Source: Nocardioides islandensis (lineage in GTDB: Bacteria > Actinomycetota > Actinomycetes > Propionibacteriales > Nocardioidaceae). From it: 64,000 bases of DNA. The notes beneath the pieces were generated by a model, which was given only the letters and a program-made list of their open reading frames with translations, searched no databases and was not told where the DNA came from. Numbering within the stretch: position 1 is the stretch's first letter; every line of letters begins with the position of its first letter. A program made the position numbers and the translations under genes. The stretch covers positions 124,001 to 188,000 of the forward strand of contig NZ_JADKPN010000011.1 in assembly GCF_015352455.1 (NCBI RefSeq), read 5' to 3'. Positions 8,222 to 16,704 of this stretch are shown piece after piece.

Positions 8222-9396
8222 GCGACGAGCGGCGCGACCGGCTGACGCGCTGGCGGCTGGTGCTCGGCGAGGAGGCCCGCGAGCCGCTCGGTGAGGGCCT
8301 CGAGGGCGGGCTTCCCGGCCTGTCGGAGGACGACCAGCGCCGCGACGGCGCGTTGGAGGCGCTGTACGGCGGCGAGCGACGCGGCGGCCTCGGTGGCTCC
8401 GCGCCGAAGGTGTCGCGCTGGCTGGGCGACATCCGCGGGTACTTCCCGACGAGCGTGGTTCAGGTGATGCAGGCCGACGCGATGGACCGGCTCGGGCTGC
8501 GCCAGCTGCTGCTGGAGCCGGAGATGATGGAGTCGGTCACGCCGGACATGAACCTGGTGACCACGCTCGTCGGCCTCGGCCGGGCCATCCCCGAGCGCTC
8601 CCGCGAGACCGCGCGCACCGTCGTCCGGGCCGTGACCGACCAGCTCGAGGAGCGGCTGCGCGCCCGCACGGTCCAGGCCGTGGCCGGCGCGCTCGACCGG
8701 TCCGCACGCACCCGTCGGCCCAAGCTCCGCGACGTCGACTGGCGGCGCACCATCGCGGCGAACCTCAAGCACTACCAGCCCGAGCACCGCACCGTCGTGC
8801 CCGATCGGCTGGTCGGGTACGCCCGGCGCACGCACCAGGTCGAGCGCGACATCATCCTGTGCATCGACCAGTCCGGCTCGATGGCCGAGTCGGTCGTCTA
8901 CTCCAGCGTCTTCGGCGCGGTGCTCGCCTCGGTGCGTTCGGTACGCACCAAGCTCGTCTGCTTCGACACCGAGATCGTCGACCTCACCGACGAGATCGAC
9001 GACCCGGTCGACGTCCTGTTCGGGGTCCAGCTCGGCGGCGGCACGGACATCAACCGTGCGATGGCGTACTGCGAGAGCCTGGTGGAGCGGCCGGCCGACA
9101 CGGTGATGGTGCTGGTCAGCGACCTCTACGAGGGTGGCATCGCCGAGGAGATGCTCCGCCGTGCGCAGTCGCTCGTCGACAGCGGCGTGACCCTCGTGGC
9201 GCTGCTGGCCCTCAGCGACAGCGGTCGCCCGTCGTACGACGCCGACCACGCCGCCGCCCTCGCCGGCATCGGCGTCCCGGCCTTCGCGTGCACGCCCGAC
9301 CTCTTCCCGGACCTGATGGCCGCCGCCATCGAGCGCCGCGACCTCACCCAGTGGGCGGCGTCCAACGACCTGGTCACGACCCACGAGCCGGGCTGA
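8218..9396 (+). CDS. VWA domain protein, YehP-like partner of the MoxR ATPase
   Basis: 392 residues. The C-terminal half is a von Willebrand A domain with a complete MIDAS metal site: DQSGS at 217-221, the threonine in GGGTDIN (T276) and the aspartate in LVSDLYEGG (D302). The N-terminal half is helical and may contact the ATPase or DUF5682. MoxR-VWA pairs typically work together to insert metals or remodel targets. GTG start coupled to the upstream stop. The 3' end overlaps the convergent methyltransferase gene by 23 nt. Confidence 0.87.
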   Translation: MSDERRDRLTRWRLVLGEEAREPLGEGLEGGLPGLSEDDQRRDGALEALYGGERRGGLGGSAPKVSRWLGDIRGYFPTSVVQVMQADAMDRLGLRQLLLEPEMMESVTPDMNLVTTLVGLGRAIPERSRETARTVVRAVTDQLEERLRARTVQAVAGALDRSARTRRPKLRDVDWRRTIAANLKHYQPEHRTVVPDRLVGYARRTHQVERDIILCIDQSGSMAESVVYSSVFGAVLASVRSVRTKLVCFDTEIVDLTDEIDDPVDVLFGVQLGGGTDINRAMAYCESLVERPADTVMVLVSDLYEGGIAEEMLRRAQSLVDSGVTLVALLALSDSGRPSYDADHAAALAGIGVPAFACTPDLFPDLMAAAIERRDLTQWAASNDLVTTHEPG

Positions 9397-10180
9397 GTCC
9401 GAGGGGCGGTGCGTGAGTGTCGGTGCTGCCGGCGGACTCGCAGATGCAGAGCTGGAGGGGCGAGTCGACGGCGAGGGGTTGACCGGACCAGTCGCCGAAG
9501 CGCTCGACCAGCCGCAGTCCGCCGAGCGAGACGAGCAGCAGCAGCTCCTGCGGGAAGATGCTCCTGATCTCGAGCGGTGCGACGACGAAGTCGGGCTCGG
9601 AGTCGGTCGAGAAGTACCACGTGCCGCGTGTCACCTGCGCCGGCGCATCGTAGGTCTCAGCGACATCGACGCTCACGCTGCCACGGTCAGGGTCCACGAA
9701 GGACAACGACTTCCTCGTCCGCCGCACGCCATCGGCTTCGGCGAGCAGGCGGACGCTCGGGTTGAACACGTCGAAGACGAACCGTGCTCCCGGAGCCAGG
9801 TGCCTGCGAACCGACCGGAAGCAGCTCACCAGGTCCTCGCTGTCATGGAGGTGCAGGAGGGAGTTGGCGGTGATGAAGACGAAGTCGAAGGTGCGGCCGA
9901 GATCGAACTCCCGCATGTCGCCCTGCACCCAGTCCACGACGGCTCCGCGCTCGTCCGCCTTGCGCTGCGCCTCGGCCAGCATGTCCGACGAGAGGTCCAG
10001 GCCGACGCACGAAGGCCCGTCGGAGGCGATGGGGATCAGCTTGTTCCCCGTGCCACACGCGATCTCCAGCACGCGCCCGCCCTGCCGGTGAGCCTCGGTC
10101 CGGTAGAAGTCGACGGCGGGGCCGCCGCCCGGGAACATGAGGTCGTACAGCCTCGCGCGCGAGTAGAACGCCCGGCTCAT
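9374..10180 (-). CDS. Class I SAM-dependent methyltransferase
   Basis: 268 residues. Motif I for S-adenosylmethionine is VLEIACGTGNK, followed by the acidic VGLDLSSDML and a motif II-like FDFVFITANSLLHL. I chose ATG 10180 because the minus strand carries AGGGAGG about 9 nt before it; an in-frame ATG at 10189 abuts that ribosome site too closely. It lies 44 nt downstream of the ABC ATPase gene and is probably the last gene of that operon. Substrate unknown. Confidence 0.82.
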   Translation of the reverse strand: MSRAFYSRARLYDLMFPGGGPAVDFYRTEAHRQGGRVLEIACGTGNKLIPIASDGPSCVGLDLSSDMLAEAQRKADERGAVVDWVQGDMREFDLGRTFDFVFITANSLLHLHDSEDLVSCFRSVRRHLAPGARFVFDVFNPSVRLLAEADGVRRTRKSLSFVDPDRGSVSVDVAETYDAPAQVTRGTWYFSTDSEPDFVVAPLEIRSIFPQELLLLVSLGGLRLVERFGDWSGQPLAVDSPLQLCICESAGSTDTHAPPLGLSPARGS

Positions 10181-10224
10181 GAAGCGCATCCTCCCTTCCG
10201 CTCGTCGTGGTGGGCAGTCCTCCG

Positions 10225-11157
10225 TCAGCGCGAGTACAGCTCCCGGATCACGTCCTCGATGTCCGGCTCCTGGATGGAGAGGTCCGCGACGTCGTACGCC
10301 GCGGCGACGGCCGCCACGATCGGCGCGGCGCTGGCGTCGGTCGGGAAGGACAGCCACTGCCGCGGTCCGTCGACCTTGCGGGTGGTGGCGCCCGGCACCG
10401 AGATGGGCGGCGCCTCGTCGACCAGGTCCACGACCAGGGTGCGCGTGGAGCCGCCCTCGCGGTGCAGGTCGGCGAGGGCGCCGTCGAACACCGCCGTGCC
10501 GTGGTCGATGACGATCACCCGGTCGCAGAGCGCCTCGATGTCCTGGAGGTCGTGGGTGGTCAGCATCAGCGTGGTCCCGCGGGTGGCGTTCAGCGTGCGC
10601 AGGAACTCGCGGAGCCGGCCCTTGCTGATGACGTCCAGCCCGATGGTCGGCTCGTCGAGGAACAGGATCTCCGGGTCGTGGAGGAGAGCGGCCACGATGT
10701 CGCCGCGCATCCGCTGGCCGAGGCTGAGCTGGCGGACGGGGGTGTCCAGCAGGTCGCCGAGGTCGAGCAGCTCGACGTACTCGGCCAGGTTCTGCTCGTG
10801 GCGCCGCGGCGAGGTGCGGTAGATCCTCTGCAGCACCGCGAAGGAGTCCCGCAGCGGCAGGTCCCACCAGAGGGTGGTGCGCTGCCCGAACACCACGCCG
10901 ATCCGCCGGGCGAGGTCGGTCCGCTGCCGGCTGGGATCGAGCCCGGCGACCTCGAGCCGGCCCCCGCTCGGCACCAGGATCCCGGTCAGCATCTTGATCG
11001 TCGTGGACTTCCCGGCGCCGTTGGGCCCGATGTACCCGACCATCTCGCCGGCCTCGATCGCGAACGACACGTCGCGGACGGCCACCACCTCGCGCTTGGC
11101 CCGGAACCGGCCGACGGTGAACGTCCGGCGCAGCTCCTGCACCTCGATCAGTCTCAT
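10225..11157 (-). CDS. ABC-2 type transporter ATP-binding protein
   Basis: 310 residues. Walker A is GPNGAGKS (44-51), the signature is LSLGQRMRGD, Walker B is ILFLDEPTIGLD, and the H-loop follows in LTTHD. The last ~80 residues form a C-terminal extension, as in NatA/DrrA-like exporters. The start codon shares one base with the permease stop (TGATG on the minus strand), so expression is translationally coupled. With the two upstream permeases it forms an uncharacterised exporter of the COG4586/COG4587/COG3694 type (family names from memory). Confidence 0.9.
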   Translation of the reverse strand: MRLIEVQELRRTFTVGRFRAKREVVAVRDVSFAIEAGEMVGYIGPNGAGKSTTIKMLTGILVPSGGRLEVAGLDPSRQRTDLARRIGVVFGQRTTLWWDLPLRDSFAVLQRIYRTSPRRHEQNLAEYVELLDLGDLLDTPVRQLSLGQRMRGDIVAALLHDPEILFLDEPTIGLDVISKGRLREFLRTLNATRGTTLMLTTHDLQDIEALCDRVIVIDHGTAVFDGALADLHREGGSTRTLVVDLVDEAPPISVPGATTRKVDGPRQWLSFPTDASAAPIVAAVAAAYDVADLSIQEPDIEDVIRELYSR

Positions 11158-11978
11158 CAGCTGCCCGTCGACTCGTAGTGCCGGACGCCCGCGCGCCAGA
11201 CCACGGCCGTGACGGCGACCAGCGCGACCGCCGCGATGGGCGAGGCGTACCGCAACCACTCGGGGAAGCCGTACGGGTCGGCGCGGTCGAGGATGTACAG
11301 CGACGGGTACCAGTTCACGAACGCCAGCGGCACCAGGTACGTCAGGGCGGTCACGACCTGCTTGGGGAAGACCGTCAGCGGGTACTGCGTCATCGTGTTG
11401 CCACCGTAGGTGAAGGCGTTGGCGACCTCGCTGGCGTCGACGGTCCAGAACTGCACGCAGCCGAAGACCACGAAGATCGACAGGAAGATCACCGACCCCG
11501 ACACGAGCATCACCAGGGTCAGGCCGACCTTGGCCGGGGTCCAGTCGACCCAGTACGACGCCACGCCGAGCATGACCAGCGCCTGGGTGATCCGGGCGAC
11601 CCGGCGCAGCGCGAACTGGTCCGCGCACACCTGCACGAGCAGCGGCAGCGGCTTGAGCAGCATGCCGTCCAGCCGGCCCATCCGGATCAGCTCCCCGAGC
11701 CGCTCGACCTGTCCTCCCAGGAGGTCCGCGACCCCGATGCCGAAGGCGGTCGCGCCGTACAGGAACGCGATCTCGGTGAGGTCGAAACCGCCGAGGGAGT
11801 CGATGGTGTGGAACATGATCCAGATGCCGACGAAGTCGAGCAGGGTCAGGAAGAACTGGCTGGCGGCCATCATCCAGAACGACGCGGGGTAGGCCAGGGC
11901 GGCCTTGACCCACATCCGCGCGATGTCGCGGTAGCCGCGCGCCGAGACGCCGATGACCCCCGTCGCCTGGTCAGCCAC
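11157..11978 (-). CDS. ABC-2 family transporter permease (second)
   Basis: 273 residues with about six hydrophobic segments, for example FWMMAASQFFLTLLDFVG and VIFLSIFVVFGCVQFW. I chose GTG 11978 (MADQATGVIGVSARGYRDI), which overlaps the upstream permease stop by 8 nt; the longer frame upstream lies inside the preceding gene. The stop overlaps the ATPase start by one base. It presumably pairs with the other permease to form the membrane pore. Confidence 0.87.
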   Translation of the reverse strand: MADQATGVIGVSARGYRDIARMWVKAALAYPASFWMMAASQFFLTLLDFVGIWIMFHTIDSLGGFDLTEIAFLYGATAFGIGVADLLGGQVERLGELIRMGRLDGMLLKPLPLLVQVCADQFALRRVARITQALVMLGVASYWVDWTPAKVGLTLVMLVSGSVIFLSIFVVFGCVQFWTVDASEVANAFTYGGNTMTQYPLTVFPKQVVTALTYLVPLAFVNWYPSLYILDRADPYGFPEWLRYASPIAAVALVAVTAVVWRAGVRHYESTGS

Positions 11979-12774
11979 CCTGGACCACCACCTTGCGGGT
12001 CGCGCGTCGGAGCACGAGGTGGCAGGCGGCGAACAGGACGACCGCCCACAGGACGCCGAAGCCCAGTCCCGCCAGCAGGTCCCAGCCCTCACGCTTGCCG
12101 AGCCAGATGTCGGCGGGGACCTGGATGTACGACGCCCACGGCAGCGCCATGACCACGTCGCGGCTCCAGCCCGGGAAGATCACCAGCGGCACGGTCAGCC
12201 CGCTGAAGAACGCCGCCATCAGGAACGCCACCGCGTTCGGACCGCTGGCGTCGAGCAGCCAGAACGACGTGCTGGCGACGAGGAAGCGCACGGCGAAGCT
12301 GACCAGCAGGGCCAGCACCACCGCGACCGCGAACCCCAGCCACGCCACGGGACCGGACGGGAAGCGGACGTCGAACAGGAGCGCCCCGACGATCGTCGGC
12401 CCCAGGCCGCGGGTCAGCAGGTGGAACCCGGCGCGGCCGACGTCCTGCGCGACGTACCAGCCGATCAGCGGCACGGGACGGTAGAGATCGATCGCCACGT
12501 CCCCGCTGCGGATCCGCTCGGCCAGGTCGTTGGTGACCCCGCCGCCCCAGACCATCACCGTCATCAGCATCGCCTGGCCCAGCCAGACGTAGGTGACCGC
12601 GTCGCTCGCGTCGTACCCCCCGGCGTTCGGGCGCTGGTCCCACAGGGCGAGGTAGACGAAGCAGATGATGCAGCCGAACACGCAGTTGGTGAACAGGCCG
12701 GACAGCGTCGCGGCGGTGTACGTCGAGTAGCGACGGAAGGCGCGCGTCGCCACCGAGACGTACAGCGGGATCAT
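11971..12774 (-). CDS. ABC-2 family transporter permease (first)
   Basis: 267 residues starting at ATG 12774 (MIPLYVSVATRAFRRYSTY). Hydrophobic helices include TNCVFGCIICFVYLAL and VVLALLVSFAVRFLVAS. The short cytosolic N-terminus followed by a pore-like first helix resembles the N-terminal part of ABC-2 permeases. It is first of the exporter trio, 8 nt downstream of the PEBP gene, so PEBP and exporter are probably co-transcribed. Substrate unknown. Confidence 0.86.
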   Translation of the reverse strand: MIPLYVSVATRAFRRYSTYTAATLSGLFTNCVFGCIICFVYLALWDQRPNAGGYDASDAVTYVWLGQAMLMTVMVWGGGVTNDLAERIRSGDVAIDLYRPVPLIGWYVAQDVGRAGFHLLTRGLGPTIVGALLFDVRFPSGPVAWLGFAVAVVLALLVSFAVRFLVASTSFWLLDASGPNAVAFLMAAFFSGLTVPLVIFPGWSRDVVMALPWASYIQVPADIWLGKREGWDLLAGLGFGVLWAVVLFAACHLVLRRATRKVVVQGG

Positions 12775-12782
12775 CGGGTGCG

Positions 12783-13310
12783 TCAGTGCTGGTAGGTGCC
12801 GTGCACGATGGCACGGCCCAGCGTCTTGAACGCGAGGTTGAACGAGACGACGGCCGGGGTGGCGTCGGCGTCGACGCCGAGCGAGTCCTCGCCGACCGCG
12901 TGCACCACGAAGTAGTAGCGGTGCACCTGGTCGCCCTGCGGGGGAGCGGCGCCCATGAACGCGTGCTGGTTGCCGTCGTTGCGCACCATGAAGGCGTTGC
13001 CCGGCAGGCTCGCGCCCTCGGCGCCGGCGCCCGCGTCGAGCGAGGTCACGTCGGCGGGCAGGTCCACGAGCACCCAGTGCCAGAAGCCGCTCGGCGTCGG
13101 GGCGTCCGGGTCGAAGCAGGTCACCGTGTAGCTCTTGGTGCCCTCCGGCGCTCCCTCCCAGGACAGGTGCGGCGAGGTGTTGCCCTTGTCGGCGACCTGG
13201 TCGTCCTTGAGGGGCTGGCCGTCGGTGACGTCGTCGCTGCCGACGTGGAACGAGTCGGCCGCGGGGAGCAGCGGGTACGGGTCCGGGGTCACGGGTCGGT
13301 CGAGGCTCAC
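12783..13310 (-). CDS. YbhB/YbcL family PEBP-fold protein
   Basis: 175 residues with the phosphatidylethanolamine-binding-protein core: SPHLSWEGAPEGTKS, then the anion-pocket segment FDPDAPTPSGFWHWVLVDLP and a later HRYYFVVHA. Bacterial YbhB-type proteins bind small anionic ligands; no enzymatic role is established. Starts at GTG 13310 with a -10-like box 8 nt upstream, so the mRNA is probably leaderless. It is divergent from the siroheme gene. Confidence 0.88.
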   Translation of the reverse strand: MSLDRPVTPDPYPLLPAADSFHVGSDDVTDGQPLKDDQVADKGNTSPHLSWEGAPEGTKSYTVTCFDPDAPTPSGFWHWVLVDLPADVTSLDAGAGAEGASLPGNAFMVRNDGNQHAFMGAAPPQGDQVHRYYFVVHAVGEDSLGVDADATPAVVSFNLAFKTLGRAIVHGTYQH

Positions 13311-13318
13311 GAAGTCCG

Positions 13319-13324
13319 ACCCTA
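13319..13324 (-). promoter_or_regulatory. -10 box for PEBP gene (leaderless)
   Basis: TAGGGT on the minus strand, 8 nt before the GTG at 13310. No convincing -35 was found. Confidence 0.5.
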
Positions 13325-13381
13325 GTCCGCCGGTCGGTCTCCTCGCACGGGGCAGCCCGGCCCATCGGCGAGGATGTCCGG

Positions 13382-14634
13382 ATGGACCACCACCCGCCGT
13401 ACCCCGTGGGCCTGCGGCTCGCCGGACGGCCCGTGGTGATGGTCGGGGCGGGTCACGTCGCCCAGCGCCGGGTGCCTGCCCTGCTGGCGGCCGGGGCCGT
13501 GGTCACGGTCGTCTCGCCGGAGGCCACCCCGTCGCTGGAGGCGATGGCCGACGCCGGTGAGCTGACGTGGCTGCGACGCCGGTTCGTCGACGCGGACCTG
13601 GACGACGCCTGGTACGTCGTCGCGGCGACCGACGATCCCGTCGCCAACGCCGCGATCAGCGTGGCGGCCGACGTACGGCGGATCTTCTGCGCGCGCGCCG
13701 ACGACGCCGCCCAGGCCACGGCCTGGACGGCGGCCTCCGGCCGGCATGCCGACGCGGTGGTGGCCGTCCTCAGCACCGACCTGGACCACCGTGACCCGCG
13801 GCGGGTGGCCTCCTTGCGCGACGACATCCTCGAGTCGCTGCGGGAGGGCGTCGTCGGGGCACCGCACTTCCGTGGCCGCACGGCCGGGGTGGTGCTGGTC
13901 GGCGGTGGGCCGGGCGCTCCCGAGCTGATGACGGTGGCGGCTCGCAAGGCGCTGATGGAGGCCGACGTGGTGGTCGCCGACCGGCTGGCGCCCCGTGAGG
14001 TGCTCGGCGAGCTGCCGTCGACGACCGAGCTGGTCGACGTCGCGAAGTCCCGCGGGGCCGGTTCACCGCCCAGGAGGCGATCAACGACCTGATCGTGTCC
14101 CGTGCGCTGGAGGGCAAGCGGGTGGTGCGGTTCAAGGGCGGGGACCCGTTCGTGTTCGGGCGCGGGTACGAGGAGGTGCTCGCCTGCCGTGAGGCCGGCG
14201 TCCCGGTGACCGTCGTGCCGGGGCTGACCAGCCCTGTCGCCGTACCCGCCCTGGCCGGCATCCCCGTCACCCACCGCGGCGTCGCCCACGAGTTCACCGT
14301 CGTGTCCGGCCACCTGCCGCCCGGCCACGAGGGCTCCCTGGTCGACTGGTCGGCGATCGCGCGGCTGACGGGGACGTTGGTGCTGATGATGGCGGTCGAG
14401 AACGCCGGCGCGATCGCGGCCGTCCTGGTCGACGGCGGGCGCGCGGCATCCACGCCGGTGGCCGTCGTGTGCGACGGCTCGATGCCGGCCGAGCGCACGG
14501 TCCTGACGACGCTCGGCGAGCTGGGCGCCGCCGTCGAGACCGAGGGCGTGCGGGCCCCGGCAATCATCGTGGTCGGCGAGGTCGTGCGGGTGGCCCACCC
14601 CGACCACCGGTGGTCGAGCCCGCCGAGCCGCTAG
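13382..14634 (+). pseudogene. cobA: Siroheme synthase (precorrin-2 dehydrogenase / uroporphyrinogen-III methyltransferase), frameshifted
   Basis: The first frame encodes an NAD-binding dehydrogenase/ferrochelatase part (VVMVGAGHVAQRR near the N-terminus) and the start of a SUMT domain (GVVLVGGGPGAPELMTVAARKAL). It then runs out of homology after LVDVAKS. The rest of SUMT (GRFTAQEAINDLIVSRAL, VRFKGGDPFVFGRG, VVPGLTSPVAVPA) continues in the +1-shifted frame to TAG 14634. One base is missing at about 14047/14048: adding a base there gives LVDVAKLPRGRFTAQEA. Either a true recent inactivation or a sequencing error. The domains themselves look intact. Siroheme is the cofactor of sulfite and nitrite reductases. 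The last residues are encoded by a repeat fragment. Confidence 0.85.
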
Positions 14635-14653
14635 GCGCGGTGGTGTCGAGACC
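14601..14653. repeat. Family A half-element
   Basis: Contains the outer-arm core GGTGGTCGAGCC (14609-14620) and the inner-arm core GTGTCGAGACC (14643-14653), but the matching right half is absent. It supplies the last codons and stop of the siroheme gene and ends directly at the ATG of the rRNA methyltransferase. The short CGACCACCGGTGGTCG at 14601-14616 is itself palindromic. Confidence 0.65.
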
Positions 14654-15460
14654 ATGGCAACCCTGATCGAGGTCACCGACGCGGCCGACGTACGGCTGGC
14701 CGACTACCGCGACCTGCGCGACGTCGCGCTGCGCAAGCACCTGGAGGCCGAGCACGGGCTGTTCCTGGCCGAGGGCGAGAAGGTCGTCCGCCGCGCGGTC
14801 GAGGCGGGGTACTCGCCCCGCTCCTTCCTGATGGCGCCGCGCTGGCTGGACGGGTTGGCCGACGTGCTCGCCACGTCGGACGCCCCGTGCTACGTGGTGT
14901 CCGAGGCGCTGGCCGAGCAGGTCACCGGCTTCCACGTGCACCGCGGTGCCCTCGCCTCGCTCCGGCGTACGCCGCTGCCGTCGGTCGCCTCCGTCCTCGA
15001 CAGCGCCCAGTCGGTGCTGGTGCTCGAGGACATCGTCGACCACACCAACGTCGGAGCCATCCTGCGCTCCGGGGCGGCCCTCGGCTTCGACGCGGTGCTG
15101 CTGTCGCCACGGTGTGCCGACCCGCTGTACCGGCGCTCGGTCAAGGTCGCCATGGGCGCCGTGTTCTCGCTGCCCTGGACCCGGCTGCCGTCCTGGGACA
15201 CGGCGCTCCCGGACCTGTCGGGCGCCGGCTTCACCACGGTCGCCCTGACCCTGGCCCCCGACGCCGTCGCCATCGAGGACGCCGTCCGCGGCCTCGACAA
15301 GGTCGCCCTCGTGCTCGGCTCGGAGGGCCACGGCCTCTCGTCGCGCTGGGAGTCCGCCGCCGACCGGCGCGCCATCATCCCGATGGCCGCCGGCATCGAC
15401 TCCCTCAACGTCGCCGCCGCGACCGCCATCGCCTGCTACGTGACGTCGAAGCGGGACTAG
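14654..15460 (+). CDS. SpoU/TrmH-family RNA 2'-O-methyltransferase
   Basis: 268 residues. The C-terminal SPOUT domain has motif 1 VDHTNVGAILRSGAALG, motif 2 VLGSEGHGLS and motif 3 IPMAAGIDSLNVAAA, which bind SAM in the trefoil knot. The N-terminal ~100 residues (FLAEGEKVVRRAVEAG) form the RNA-recognition substrate-binding domain. It methylates a ribose 2'-OH in rRNA or tRNA; the exact site is unknown. The 3' end overlaps the convergent GNAT gene by 4 nt. Confidence 0.9.
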   Translation: MATLIEVTDAADVRLADYRDLRDVALRKHLEAEHGLFLAEGEKVVRRAVEAGYSPRSFLMAPRWLDGLADVLATSDAPCYVVSEALAEQVTGFHVHRGALASLRRTPLPSVASVLDSAQSVLVLEDIVDHTNVGAILRSGAALGFDAVLLSPRCADPLYRRSVKVAMGAVFSLPWTRLPSWDTALPDLSGAGFTTVALTLAPDAVAIEDAVRGLDKVALVLGSEGHGLSSRWESAADRRAIIPMAAGIDSLNVAAATAIACYVTSKRD

Positions 15461-15981
15461 CCCGAGGTCGGCGTCGGAGTCGGCACCTCGAAGATCAGCT
15501 CGAGGCCGTCCTCCTCGTCCCACTGCTCGCCGTTCTGGACGAGCCCGAAGGACCGGGCCAGGTTGAGCGACGGCTCGTTGTCGGGGGAGATGGACGCCCG
15601 CAGCACGCGGACCGACGGATCGGCGACGGCGCGGTCGAGGAGCGCCTGGAACGCCGCGCGGGCGTAGCCGCGGCGCCGGTACTCCGGGTCGACCTCGTAC
15701 CCGACCTCCACCATGCCGTCGGCGTCCGGCGACCCGTGGAAGCCGGCCTTCCCGACCGCGACCCCCAGGTCCTCGTCCCAGAGGATCCCGGTGACCCACG
15801 GCGCGTCCTCCGGGTGCTCGAGGAGCTGCCCGGCCCGGATGCCGAACGTCGAGCGGAACGACTCGGTCACGAAGATCGGCCGCAGCGGCACCGGCGACAG
15901 CCGGTTGGCCTCCTCCAGGTCCCCGGCCGCGATCGCGGCGTGGGTCGGCTGGTCGACGTGGACGATGCGCACGCGGGGCAT
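15457..15981 (-). CDS. GNAT family N-acetyltransferase
   Basis: 174 residues starting at ATG 15981, which overlaps the deformylase stop by one base (TGATG). The acetyl-CoA motif A is VGYEVDPEYRRRGYARAAF with the Q/RxxGxG/A-like RRRGYA, followed by DNEPSLNLARSFGL (motif B). It resembles RimJ/RimL-like enzymes. Coupling to peptide deformylase suggests, without proof, a link to protein N-terminus modification. Confidence 0.85.
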   Translation of the reverse strand: MPRVRIVHVDQPTHAAIAAGDLEEANRLSPVPLRPIFVTESFRSTFGIRAGQLLEHPEDAPWVTGILWDEDLGVAVGKAGFHGSPDADGMVEVGYEVDPEYRRRGYARAAFQALLDRAVADPSVRVLRASISPDNEPSLNLARSFGLVQNGEQWDEEDGLELIFEVPTPTPTSG

Positions 15982-16574
15982 CAGTCCTCCTCCGCCGGCC
16001 AGGTCAGCGGGAACTTGTCGGCGACCTTCTCGTGCGCCTTGCGCAGCTTCTTCTGCGCCTTGGTCGACAGGCGGTCGGCGAACACGGTGCCGAGCGTGTG
16101 GTCGGTCTCGTGCTGGAGGCAGCGGGCCAGCAGGCCGTCCCCCTCGAACACGACGGGCTCCCCGTCCACGCCGAACCCGGTGACACGTGCGGCGTCGGGC
16201 CGGGCGCACTCGACGAACGCGCCCGGGAACGAGAGGCAGCCCTCCTCGGCCTCGTCGAGCTTGCGGTCCTTGCCCTCCGGCAGCGACACCGTCGGGTTGC
16301 ACACGACTCCGACCGTGTGGTCGCCGGTCGAGTCGGGGCAGTCGAAGACGAACACCCGCAGGTCGACCCCCACCTGGCAGGCCGCGAGACCGACCCCGTC
16401 CGCGGCGTACATGGTCGCTGCCATGTCCGCGACCAGCGTGCGCAGCTCCTCGTCGTACGCCGTCACGTCCGCCTGCCGGCGGTGCATCACCGGCGTGCCC
16501 CACCGGGTGATCGCGCGCGGCTTCCCGCCCTCGGGGAGAGGACCGTGCGGCGTGTGCGGCACGTCGGAGGTCAT
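15981..16574 (-). CDS. def: Peptide deformylase
   Basis: 197 residues with all three deformylase motifs: GVGLAACQVG (60-69), EGCLS (111-115) with the metal-binding cysteine, and HETDH (155-159) supplying two histidine ligands and the catalytic glutamate. It removes the formyl group from nascent polypeptides. ATG 16574 is supported by a -10 box 8 nt upstream; extending upstream would read through that promoter. Divergent from the acyl-CoA dehydrogenase gene. Confidence 0.93.
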   Translation of the reverse strand: MTSDVPHTPHGPLPEGGKPRAITRWGTPVMHRRQADVTAYDEELRTLVADMAATMYAADGVGLAACQVGVDLRVFVFDCPDSTGDHTVGVVCNPTVSLPEGKDRKLDEAEEGCLSFPGAFVECARPDAARVTGFGVDGEPVVFEGDGLLARCLQHETDHTLGTVFADRLSTKAQKKLRKAHEKVADKFPLTWPAEED

Positions 16575-16582
16575 GGCCGGGA

Positions 16583-16588
16583 AGCGTA
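16583..16588 (-). promoter_or_regulatory. -10 box for def (leaderless)
   Basis: TACGCT on the minus strand, 8 nt before ATG 16574. Confidence 0.45.
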
Positions 16589-16679
16589 GAGGGATCGATG
16601 CCGGAACCGGCACGCGGCCGCCCACCCGAGCCCCCCGGCATCGTGTGAGCAGGCACACGCGTGCCGGTCTGACCGAAAG

Positions 16680-16696
16680 TGTAACTGGGAGTTACA
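16680..16696. promoter_or_regulatory. Palindromic operator in the acyl-CoA dehydrogenase promoter
   Basis: TGTAACT (16680-16686), GGG, AGTTACA (16690-16696): perfect 7-bp arms around a 3-nt centre. The right arm overlaps the predicted -10 box TACAGT (16693-16698), so a bound dimer would block RNA polymerase. A TetR-type fatty-acid regulator is the likely binder (inference); no such regulator is encoded in the window. Confidence 0.65.
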
Positions 16697-16698
16697 GT
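16693..16698 (+). promoter_or_regulatory. -10 box for acyl-CoA dehydrogenase pair (leaderless)
   Basis: TACAGT ends 6 nt before ATG 16705 and lies partly inside the palindrome 16680-16696. Confidence 0.5.
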
Positions 16699-16704
16699 TT
16701 CCTC

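Noticed and set aside
14887..16704. Upstream extension of the acyl-CoA dehydrogenase frame to over 1000 codons
   Set aside because: The extension crosses the TrmH, GNAT and def genes and the promoter/operator at 16680-16698; homology begins after ATG 16705.
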